Of a stretch of 64,000 nt of DNA, positions 19,544 through 30,032 are shown piece after piece (positions within the stretch are counted from its first letter, which is position 1; every line of letters starts with the position of its first letter). The stretch spans positions 203,532,601 through 203,596,600 of the forward strand of contig NC_134701.1 in NCBI RefSeq assembly GCF_043290135.1, read 5' to 3'. The stretch is from Rhipicephalus microplus (Eukaryota > Arthropoda > Arachnida > Ixodida > Ixodidae). Both the position numbers and the translations under genes were made by a program. The notes under the pieces were generated by a model, which was not told where the DNA came from, searched no databases, and saw only the letters and a list, made by a program, of their open reading frames with translations.

Positions 19544-22500
19544 CACCATTGTTATTGACGTACAATGCAATCCAACTAGCTACAATGCCGACTACGCCGA
19601 CTACGATGACAAAGGACATACCGCCTATGGCCTAAGGGGCTTCGCTCCTCAAATATTTATTTTGCGCGTGTGCAACGGTGCAATTTTTTATAGTTTGAAA
19701 AGAATTTGCTGGCTCTAGTATGCTTGAACGAATGAGCTTTCTTCAGCTATATTAGGCTTACCAGAATACTAGTCCTACGGATAAAGGAACTTTAAGAGGG
19801 TATGTCTACTGCAGTGTGCTAGCTCACTGCTTCTTCTTCAAGTCAGTTCAAGCCTTGTAGAAGCAACAAGATGGAACAATCGAGATATACGCATCGTATC
19901 TCGTCATCAAGCACGTCAGTTTATCAGTCAGGCAACCCTGCTTCTATACATATGTGGGGCTGTCCTTCATAAGAGAGCACATGATCCGAAATCACAAGCT
20001 GAACAAGTCTGCGAACTGCTCAGCTAAAGTTGTAGGATATTTTTATATTTATTTTAGTCTAATTTTCTTGCACACTAAAATGCACTGCAAGACAAAACAA
20101 ATTGATCTCCACCTTCATCTCGAAAAAAAAGTCAATGTACGAAGGCAAAATTTTGTTACCAACCATAACAGGCTAAGCGTTCACATAGGTGGAATTTCAG
20201 TTTCAATAGCGCACCAAGGTGATTGGCGTCAAAGTATTGTTACAATTATGTGAGGTTGTGAGCGTGTTAGTTTTCTTTATTCTCTTAAAACCTTGAATAC
20301 AGGGCTCCTATATAATGTGATCTTTGATACTTTATATATTGTCTATAATCGTAAAATTATTTTTGCCCGCGAGATGCTGCTCGTTGGCTTGTATTTCATA
20401 GAAACTCACAATCATTATGCAAATGAAACGACCAGTGAATTTTAGTAGGAATATTTAGGTGTACATAGCGCCCGTATATCGCCTAATATTAGTACTTGTA
20501 GCAAATTTTTCTGTAGCCAAAATGCGAACTTTCTTCTAGTTGTAATTTGGTAATTCTATTCTTTTCTTTGTTCTGCTTGCATCGTGTACAACACAAATTT
20601 TACAAGGAGTTCTTGTGCTTAATTCTTTTGTAGTGTGCATCTACACGGACGCACACCCAGACATACACACAATGTCTCGCAAAAATGACATGGAACTAAT
20701 GAGCCACAATACTGAAGATATAATAAATATGACGCTTCATTACTTTCTCCATCAATTGTCTGCCGAGATGAAGTACAAGACACTAAGTGGGGAAAATTGA
20801 CTTCTTTGTTTTAATGAGGAAGAATTGTTTAATAAGAAAAAAAGAAAACAGCGTAATTGAAGGTTTGAATTCATATTAACTTTTTAATGCGTTAACCTCA
20901 GTGTGCTACATTGAAGAACTTTAATCTCCCGGCATGTTACTTGTCATTTATTCAACATGAAGTCACTATTACGTTCAGTGCACTAAATTAAAAATATTTC
21001 ATAAAAGAGCGTAATAAGGTTTTTATAGTGTGACCCAAACACTCGTTTTTGTGATAAAAATGTCTTCACCCGTTCGCAAGCATCGGTAGGAAAACACTGT
21101 GTGATCCAATACAACTCACTGATAGTTTCTTCAATTATTTGGAAATTGGCATATCATTCATAGAAATGGGGCGAAACGTTTTTCTTCTTTAATTGATGTA
21201 TAATAGTAAATTTCATAATATTGATTTCATATTAGCGTGCATGATAATGTGTAAAATTAGTTACTTACTAGTAGCTACTCTTATTATGAGTAACTACTAC
21301 TAAGTAATAAGTTTGCAATATAGATATTTTGACATTTTATTCCGCGTGCATTCCAAGGTACATCAGATGAAGGCCACTCATCATGGTCTCAAAATACAAA
21401 AAAAATGAGCTTGATATTTGTTCGTGATATTTCTTTTCCTCCCTGCGCACTACAGTGACGCAAGCAGTACTCGTGACGTCAATAGCGTACATGCTCTCCA
21501 TTGGTCTATATACGGAAAATATCAAATGAGATTTGTCTTATGCAGTGCTTTGCCTTGCAGCCGCCCAACCCTTCTTCCTTGTGTCGGAATAATATCGTGC
21601 ATGATCATTAGATCACACTTTATTTTGTTTGTTTTCAGCTTCGCAAGCGGCGATAACAGCGAGCTGCTGAGAAGGGCGAAATCCTGACAAGCACTGGCGC
21701 TTATTGGTGACATTGTTCATGTGCTTTTAAAAACTGCAGGGCGAGGATGATGCACGCATTTGCGAAGGGTAGCGAAGGAGAGGAGAAAATTTCCCCTTAT
21801 CTTTGAACGCTGGGTGGCGAGTGGCCCTTTAACTCCACGCAATTTCTTAAAGACTATGTATTCGGGAAGCAACTGCATGTGTAATTATTTGCAATGGTTG
21901 CAAGTGACACACACGCTTTGAACTTTGATTTGTGTATATAGGTATACACATTAAAAGGCTTCTAAATTATTTCAAAGTTTATTATTATGGTGGCTAGTTT
22001 AGTTTTCGAAGGACTTGTGGAAAACATTTTACGAATCTCTCGTAAAGCATACAAATAAAGAGGTAAAAAATATAGTCAATTTTACGAAGTCAGTGCTGAT
22101 GGAGGAGCTTGCTCAGAACTGATCGGGAGCACCCAAAAATCCTCCGTACAAGCATATGGAGACGTGACGATTTGTTGAAAGGGTTGTTGTATATGCACTC
22201 ATGCACAAAATGTGGTATTATTGTCATATTGATAAAATTATACACACTTATGTATAAACAAGACGTAATTATTTACATATCGATGCAGTAATATAAAAAG
22301 ATTACATGACTGATTACAAGGCTGTGGAACGTGTTTTTCTTTGAAGACTACAATTTCGTGGTCGGTGAAGTATGTGGCGAGAAGAGCTTATAATATAGGT
22401 TACGTTTGAAAGATGGGGAACAGTTGAAAGTTCGGGAAATGATTTTTGGGTCAGGTCGCGAGTCGAGGTTATCCTGCAGCCGATTGCGTGCCTCTTGCGC

Positions 22501-23194
22501 ATTTCGCGGCATCTCACTTTGGACCGCCGGTAGACGAGCCTTCTTCGGAGCATAAAGTGCACATGAAGCCTCACAGATGTGTGGTGGGTACGTCACTTAT
22601 CAGAAGAATCAGAAGTGGGTACATTGCACAGAGAAATAGCGTACACGCCATGGAATATGCGTAGAGCATAAGAAACTTGACGAGCAAGCTGATAAAAAAG
22701 TCACTCAGTAATTATACTTTCGCTCTACGCTGTAAGAAAGTCCTAACGCCGTCATAATGGGAGGGCGCTATTACAAACTTCGGACTCAAACAACAAGTAT
22801 GGGCACTCTAACCGGCCCGCAACGCAGCAGAGAGACTTCGCTTTTCTGTTCAGACGTATGAGCGGCCCGCAACGTGCTAAAGCGTGTTCCGAAGGACCAA
22901 ATAAAGTTCATCCATCCACACATTCGAAGGTGTCGGACCACGACAAAACAGATGTGGGCTCTGCGGCTGTACACAGTGGACGTGTGAGGGATGAACAAGC
23001 ATTTCCGGTCCAGCTTTTGGGGATTGTAGTATGAGGCGTACTTTACATTGATTAAGTTAGCTTGTCTATTATGGGCTTTCTTGGTCATTAACTTCTGCGG
23101 TCGACTGCATATTAACGTAGCCAGTCATTCAAACAATTGATTTATTTTCACAATAGGATACAGCAAAAACGCCCCTATAATAAAGCCCAATGGC
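19544..23194. other. No confident gene; candidate exon, hairpin and shared repeat inside
   Basis: Mostly A+T-rich. It holds a coding-like stretch at 20634-20786, a 20-bp-arm hairpin at 21261-21307, and a segment at 21440-21560 that resembles 41150-41300. At 22905 an AATAAA is followed by GTTCATCCATCCA, which may be the end of an unidentified retroposed sequence. Confidence 0.4.
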
Positions 23195-23210
23195 ATAATT
23201 TTGCAAACGA

Positions 23211-23451
23211 TTGATTGATATATGGGGTTTAACGTCCCAAAACCACTTCATGATTATGAGAGACGCCGTAGTGGAGGGCTCCGGAAATTTCGACCACCTG
23301 GGGTTCTTTAACGTGCACCCAAATCTGAGTACACGGGCCTACAACATTTCCGCCTCCATCGGAAATGCAGCCGCCGCAGCCGGGATTCGAACCCGCGCCA
23401 TGCGGGTCAGCAGCCGAGTGCCTTAGCCACTAGACCACCGCGGCGGGGCTT
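23211..23451 (-). mobile_element. Ruka-type SINE, full length
   Basis: Minus-strand copy with head (GGTTCGAATCCCGG, A-box region) and body; tail ATCAATC at its left end. Perfect 16-bp duplication ATAATTTTGCAAACGA at 23195-23210 and 23452-23467; the last base overlaps the edge of the element. Confidence 0.9.
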
Positions 23452-23474
23452 ATAATTTTGCAAACGAAAAGTAT

Positions 23475-23736
23475 TATATATATATATATATATATATAGG
23501 TATGGGATATGGCACAACGGGAGCGTTGTCAAAAAGGATAAATATATTTATTTCCCAACAGTTTCGGGAGGGGTCCACCCTTCATCAGGGGAAGAGTATA
23601 ACTCATCCCCTGATGAAGGGAGGACCCCTCCTGAAACTGTTGGGAAATAAATATATTTATCCTTGTTGACAACGCTCCCGTTGTGCCATATCCCATACCT
23701 TCACGAAGACTAACTGGCCCATAGAAATATTACTCC

Positions 23737-23774
<38 letters not shown>

Positions 23775-23880
23775 GTCGGCTCCGATAAGGGTGTCTTAAG
23801 TACAAACTGTTTCAATCGCATGAAAATATGCAATCGGTCTTTGCAGTTCAACAAGAAAGTCCTCTAAAAACTAAAAAGAA
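23475..23880 (-). mobile_element. Penelope-like element end: near-perfect palindrome between two (TA)n arrays
   Basis: The arms 23499-23597 and 23601-23699 are inverted copies with about four mismatches and a 3-base loop. Each arm reads, in its own direction, CTGATGA..GAAACTGTTGGGAAATAAA then an AT-rich block and CAACGCTCCCGTTGTGCC, which I recognise as a Penelope pseudo-LTR/3' region. (TA)n arrays lie at 23475-23498 and 23740-23772. The minus-strand sequence up to about 23880 has a short frame (KDRLHIFMRLKQFVLK) that looks like Penelope leader or N-terminal sequence; this last point is uncertain. Confidence 0.65.
23582..23636. ncRNA. Two opposed hammerhead-ribozyme-like cores
   Basis: Plus strand: CTGATGA at 23610-23616, a GGAGG/CCTCC stem, then GAAA at 23633-23636. 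Minus strand: CTGATGA at 23588-23582, a similar stem, then GAAA at 23565-23562. Penelope-like elements are known to encode hammerhead motifs. The cleavage triplet and stem III are not clear here (GTTG follows GAAAC-T, but no GUC), so activity is doubtful. Confidence 0.45.
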
Positions 23881-23884
23881 TAAG

Positions 23885-25614
23885 GTCTCTGTAAAACGCA
23901 AGATCTGTCTGAAGGGCAGCAATTAAAATTAACACAGTTCGATGCACAGTGGTTTTCCAGCTCCTTGGTTAGACAGAACTTTTGCAAAAACAATTAGCGT
24001 CAGTTGCTCCTTATAAGATAAGTTCAAGATAAAATTGGACACGATCTTTCAAGATATTTGGTCCTGAAAAAGCTTCCTATGTTAGCACTTAAATAACCGT
24101 GGATCTGAAGTTCAGAAACGCGATTGCCGATTAGAAAAACAAGGCTTGCAGATGGCAAACCACTCTCTGTCTTGCTTTCGAATGCTGCCAGAAAGTTTTC
24201 CCAAAGTATTGAGAAACCTAAGGACTTGACAGTACTTGATTATATGAAAGGCGAGAACATGGGCCTGGAAAGTAAAACTCAGATTGCTTTTAAGTGAACT
24301 CGTCACAAGCCGCGAAAAAAGAACACTTACACAGAATCGTTTCCTCGAAAAGCCTGTGCTTATACGCCACTTTTGTTTACTGTGAAATTCTCGAAAAGGC
24401 TTACCTCAAAGATGCATAGTTGTAGTATTATTTTAGTGCAGTTCAAATATTTTTTCGCAGCTTAATCTCTTTCTTTAGCATCATCATAAAGAACACATAA
24501 TACTACTTTTTGGCGTATTCGAACCACCGTTTTCTGACATAAGAAATACAACCAGCAGATAACTACAGAATATATTCAGGTTCAATAATGAGCTTCAAAA
24601 GCTTCTTGCTGTTGCATTCAGCAAGTCATTCCAATAATTACTTATCTGAATGACGCCAGATCAAAGTGCCGCGGCAGTGGTCGGTGAAGCCAAATGCTTT
24701 AAGAAAAAGTGGCAAAATAATAATGCACCTAAAAAAAATGGTGAAAATTTACGGAGTTTCAGACTATGATGTCTTCGATTAACATATCAAGCATTTGGGT
24801 GGTGAAATTTCAAAATTCATATAAATATATCATGTTGATTTCACATACAGTTGATATGATTATCGTGTACTTGGCATGTATTTTCCTAAGAATCTTAGAG
24901 AAACATATGTGATTATTATAGTGGCACCTGCATGTTAAATAGAGGTCACTAGACTGTGGACGTAGTCAGAAAGAAGGAGATGACACACACACACACACAC
25001 ATATATATATATTTTTATATATATGTATATATATACTTTATTTCAGGGTTTGTATAGTGAAAATATTTCAGATCCTACAAGGTCGTATATTGAGGAGTTT
25101 ATAAAAAAACAACTTACCAACCAAACAGATTTGAAGGTATGATGGGCACGGGCTGTAAAATCCGCTACCAGTAATGTAGAATGAAGAATTGAAAATTCAA
25201 AGTACGCAGACAATAAAACCAGGTGCATTGCATGAAGAAAAACAAGAATGAAGTAATCGGGGAGAAAGAAAAGACACGCTGATACAGCCAACGTCGTAAA
25301 GTGAAACCTTTAAGTTGGCTCGACGCCGTAAAACGGTTTACGACCGGTGATTTAGCAGTCCTCGATGAAACTGCGATGAATACGCCTATTGGAGAAGGAA
25401 TAGATTCAACACTGAAGTGCGGATACTGAGGCTCGAATTTGGTGACGGGTCCTCCATTTCAACTTGATTAGTGCTAAGCAATCCACACTTCCAGACACTC
25501 CATCCCATGGTGAAGCATTATGTTTTCCCCTTACCGTAAACATACTGTTTGTTGCTGACACTGGCTGCTTCTTCCACCGGTAGACTTCTGTTCAACCAAC
25601 TTATTCACCCAAAG
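23885..25614. other. No gene seen; CA/TA microsatellite
   Basis: A+T-rich. (AC)n then (AT)n at 24983-25035. Open frames short; no repeat family or exon recognised. Confidence 0.45.
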
Positions 25615-28600
25615 AAAGAAACAAAAAGAAAAAGAAAGAAAAAGAAAGAAAGAAAAAAAGAAAGAGAGAAAGAAAGAAAGAAAGAAAGAAAGAAAAGAAA
25701 GAGGAAGGGAGGTTAACCTAGAAGAACTGGTTTGCTGCCCTGTACAGGGGTGGGGAAATGAGGGTCGGAAAGCGGATAGATATAGAGAGATATAAAGTAA
25801 AATTTTAAAAAAATTCACATGCACACACATGAGGGCGTTCCGATCACAGTTGTTTGGAGAGGCCGGTTGAACGCAAGAAGCGCAGGAGCACCTTTACAGC
25901 CATCGTCTGTGACATGTAGTCTTGTCGGTAGCCCTGGATTCTTTCTTCCGAAAGAGTCTGGTTGTTCAGTTCGTCTAGCGCATTGCAGAGTGGCTGTCTT
26001 TCTGAGCAATTTTGTGAATATTCGCACAGAATGCGCGAAGTTGTTTCGTCACTGCCACAATGGTCGCATGCAGCAGTGTTGGCCATTTCTATGCGGAACG
26101 CGTACGCAATGGTAAACCGAACACGCAACCATGATCTGCACAGCATAGTAGCGTCTCGTCAGCGAAGTTATCGAGGAATTCGATGACTTAGAGTTTCGTC
26201 TAAGGTTAATAATCGTGCATGGGTGAAATTTGACTCGTTTTATTGTGACGTGGTGCGCTTGCGAGCAAGCATGCGGAGTTTCCGTGCAGCCTCAGTTCTG
26301 GAGAACGGAATAGATGTTTGATCGCTTTCAGTATGAGCAGAACGAACAGCTTGATCGGCCCGTTCATTGCCAATTATTCCACAAAAACTTGAAAGCTATA
26401 AAGGCTGTTTTACGTCCTTTCTTTATGAAATGGTGAGCCTTTTTGGCAATCTCTAATACCAGTTGCTCGTATGGGCAAAGTACAGGTAAAAGTACTCTGT
26501 ACAGCTGTAGCATTGCACTTGCTGACATTGCCCAAGTATTCCCTACAAAGAACTTCAGTAGATCACAAATGTGTATAAACCGTTTTTTATGTACAAAACG
26601 TGATCGCTCCATGATAGATTCCTTTTCATTATGACGCCCAAAAACTTGTGTGATCGAACGTACGGTACAGTTTCACCATTGATGCTTATGGTGTACTTAT
26701 TCATAGGCTTTCTCATGTTGGCTTTCTCATTTCATAGGCCTTTCTCATGTTGGGCGAAAGTGATCAGGTCGACTACGTTGTCAATCAAAAATTGACCACG
26801 CCAAAATCCTGCCATGGCATCTGGGTAGGTGTTGTTGCGCTCCAAGTACCACTCCAGGCGTCCCAAGGTCATCCTCACCATAACTTTGCCCGCACAACTG
26901 ACTCACGTGATTGGGCGATAGGATGAGAGCCCCAACGGTGACTTGCCTGGCTTCAGAAGTGAAACTATGTGACTTGTCTTCCAGCTTGTCGGGAGCGTCC
27001 AATCTTGCCAGGCTTTTTTGTACAACTCTAGGAGCAGGATTATCACGCATTCACCCAGACGACACAGCGCCCAATGAGAAATTCTACCAGGTCCTGGTGC
27101 CGATGTGCGTCCACACAAAGCTAGTGCTGCTCTGAGTTCAACGATAGAAAAAAATTGGCCCCGCATCTGCATGTTACACTGCAAATGTTGTCGAAAGACG
27201 ATAGTCTTGCGTCTGGAAGAGGCGAACAAACGTTTATTTAATGTTCTGTGAAAAAAAGTCGGTGAATGGTATTCTGGAGGCGCTGCGTTAGAGTACCTTG
27301 AGCCTGCAGCGGAGGTGAATGAGCGCATCGAGGCACGTTGGACACGAGTGCCATCTGGCGGTTATCTTCGAAAACGAAGGAAGGCGTGCGTGCCTGCGGC
27401 GAAAGATGCGCGCCTTTCTCGGAGACGATAAGGTGTAGCACGCAAAGCGACGGGCAGGTGCTACCACCGTGTCGGTTTAGGAAAGCGTTGGTAACACTTG
27501 CCATTTTGAGCATCGCGTTGCACTGTTAGGGCAGCGTGATTAAAGCTACGTTCCTTAGAACTACTTGTCTGTGCATTCTCTAGCATGAAGGCACACACAA
27601 AAAACATTGACGTGTAGTTATGGAACTTCAGATATGCGCAATGATTGCTTTTTAATTGACAATCGCACAAGTATGAACGCTGAATCTTGAGCAATAAATT
27701 ATGGTGGGCGCTGCAGCTGGGGTCGGCCATTTGAAATATCGTTAAAGGCGGACAAACAGACATACGTAAAGACAGACACACAGAAAGACAGACAAACAGA
27801 CCAAAATTTTTCCGTTGAAGGTCATCAAGAAAAAGTGTGGGCTTTAAATGGCATACCCATGAGAAAATCCGGTGTTTGTAGACCGTTGGGCGAGGGCAAT
27901 AGGCAATTCGGCACTGCGAGTGGCCCAGATACTCTGCCACAGAAGTCTTCTGCCACGTCAATGCCACGTCGCTGTTCAGAAAGTGTGAGAGCACTGAATG
28001 GTGACAACTGAATGGGTTTTGTGCGGATACCTCGTACCGTCTTCCACAATTGTGATAAATGTTTTCGTTGGACAAGTGACTCACAAAAATCAGTCCAACG
28101 TTGTGACTCGAGTTTATCTATCTGGCGCTGAATCTTCTTCTGTATACGGCGGGCAATCCTTAAGTCTTCCATTGCCCCCGTGCGTCGCTATTTTCGTTCA
28201 GCATGCCATCGGATTGCTCGAAGTCGTTCTAACTCCATTTCAAATTCTGTTAATTTGGGAGAGCATGTGAGAGTAAACGTAGTGTCGTGTATTGTGCTTT
28301 TGATTATCTCTATGTCAAGGTATCTGTTTGCTGCTTGACATTGCTCCTCCATGCGAGACTGAAATTTTAATCAGTCCACTCTTTGAACGCTATCGCGTAT
28401 CTTAGCATGGTACAATCTTTCAATTTTGAAATAAGCGGGAATGTGGTCACTTCCATGCGTTTTTATGTCTGGAAACCACTCAGCATGCCTGACGAGGCCT
28501 CGTGAGAAAAAGGCCCGGTCAAGTCAGCTGCCATACTTTGAACCACGCAGAAACGTTGGACTACCACCATTTAGCAAGAAGAGTTCGTTGTCGTAGGCGA

Positions 28601-28990
28601 AATAGAGCAACTTTCTGCCTTTAGCATTGGCCTTCACACTTCCCCAGATTATATGATGAGCTTTGAAGTTGCCGATCATAATGCGTGGGTAGGAGTTGCG
28701 GACAGGATACCTTGTAGTCTTGTATGGTCGAAATGGCTTGACGGAGAGAGGTAGGCACCGACAACCATGACGGTAAGTCTCTTCTTCACTGTTATACTTT
28801 TATTGTCGCCGTGAGGTGACATCGGATGATGAATGTAGGTGAGCACAATGCGCATAAAAAGAATGAGCTTGCATAGTCTATACCCCTTCCACGGATGTAG
28901 GCCTTCTCTCTGAACGTAAATAAATTTAGATGGTGAGCGAGTGAATCCCAATAAATACGCGCCCGAACATCCACAAATATTTTAAGGTAG
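25615..28990 (-). pseudogene. LINE ORF2 remnant: endonuclease, part of RT, C-terminal knuckle and 3' tail
   Basis: Read on the minus strand, recognisable parts come in order. The endonuclease (28990-28390) has GNFKAHH where GDFNAHH is usual, so catalytic Asp and Asn are lost, and GSDHIP near 28450. A linker at 28172-27850 has ARRIQKKIQRQIDKLE. A 0.7-kb repeat insertion occupies 27149-27846. The RT start (27140-26780) has SAPGP and LKPGKSP..SYRPI. The catalytic palm with YADD is missing at a junction near 26700-26755, which carries a 20-bp imperfect repeat. Thumb sequence follows (26660-26360), then a C-terminal knuckle starting CDHCG (near 26050) with its last His gone, and a terminal LSKQL near 25846. 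The 3' UTR ends with AGCAAACC..GGTTAACCTCCC and a TTTC-rich tail at 25700-25615. It is non-functional. Confidence 0.8.
27149..27846. mobile_element. Unclassified ~0.7-kb interspersed repeat, copy 1
   Basis: Inserted in the LINE between the linker and RT parts. It aligns along its length with 29115-30032 (AAAAATTGGC.. at the start; CAATCGCACAAGTATGAACGC and GACCAAAATTTTT.CGTTGAAGG near the end). A segment of about 30 bp present in copy 2 is deleted near 27745. No transposase or RT frame is evident; class unknown. Confidence 0.7.
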
Positions 28991-29034
28991 TATTTGTTTT
29001 GCTTTACGTTATGACCTTTTCCGCTACGGGAAAA

Positions 29035-29114
29035 AAATGACCTGAAGAGAAAAGGTAGGGAGGTTAACCAAACGAGTGTCGCGTTTGCTACCCTGCACTG
29101 GGGTATGAAAAAAG
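29035..29114 (-). mobile_element. LINE 3' tail fragment
   Basis: Minus strand: CCCCAGTGCAGGGTAGCAAA..GGTTAACCTCCCTACC, the same 3' UTR block as at 2050-2090, 25.7 and 33.1 kb. Immediately upstream on that strand lies copy 2 of the 0.7-kb repeat, and no coding part is seen. Confidence 0.65.
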
Positions 29115-30032
29115 AGAAGAAAAATTGGCACCGTATTGGAATGTTAATCAGCAAATGTCGTCGAAAGATGATATTCTTGCGTATGCAGAGAGTGAACAAA
29201 ACATTTATTTGATGTTCTGCGCAAGAAAATCGGCGAATGGTATTCTGGAGGCGCTGCGCTCCGCATGGCGCGGGTTCGAATCCCGGCTGCGGCGGCTGCA
29301 TTTCCGATGGAGGCGGAAATGTTGTAGGCCCGTGTGCTCAGATTTGGGTGCACGTAAAAGAACCCCAGGTGGTCGAAATTTCCGGAGCCCTCCACTACGG
29401 CGTCTCTCATAATCATGAAGTGGTTTTGGGACGTTAAACCCCACATATCAATCAATCAATGGAGGCGCTGCGCTAGAGTGCCTGGAGCGTGCAGCGGAGG
29501 TGAACGAGCGCATCAAGTCACGTCACACGTGAGACAAGAGTGCTATCTGGCAGTTTTCTTGGAAAACGAAGCGCGTGGCTCTGAGACGGGCGTGCGCGCC
29601 CGTATCAGAGGTGATAGGAGTGGAACGCAACGCGACGGGTAGGTGCCACCACCGTGTCGTCTTAGCAAAGCACTGGAAACACTCGCCTTTTCGCGCAAGC
29701 GTTGCATAGTCAGGGCAGCGTGATAAACGCTATGGTTCTTAGAATTACTTATCTATCCATTTACTAGTAAAAGGTGCACATACAGAATATATACGTGTTG
29801 TTATGGTGCCTCAGATGTGCGCAATAATTAATTTTTAATTGACAATCGCACAAGTATGAACGCTGAATCTTGAGCAACACTGGTGGACGCTACGGATGGG
29901 GTTGGCCGTTTGGGATATCGGCTGGTGACGCTTACAGTATCCGGAACCGTTAAGAGTGGACAAACAGACAAATGTGGAGACAGACAGACAGACCAAAATT
30001 TTTGCGTTGAAGGTCCCTAAGAAAGACTATCG
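29115..30032. mobile_element. Unclassified ~0.7-kb interspersed repeat, copy 2
   Basis: Same orientation as copy 1, about 704 bp without the inserted SINE, and more complete than copy 1 (it keeps GCTGGTGACGCTTACAGTATCC near 29920). It lies upstream of a LINE 3' tail on the minus strand. Confidence 0.7.
29261..29460 (+). mobile_element. Ruka-type SINE, 5'-truncated in the tRNA head, nested in the 0.7-kb repeat
   Basis: Starts just before the B box (GGTTCGAATCCCGG), lacking the A-box region, and ends in ATCAATCAAT. Perfect 14-bp duplication GGAGGCGCTGCGCT at 29247-29260 and 29461-29474. Confidence 0.95.

Noticed and set aside
22314..22596. Minus-strand frames with charged composition
   Set aside because: Two overlapping frames are open, with no domain or clear splice signals.
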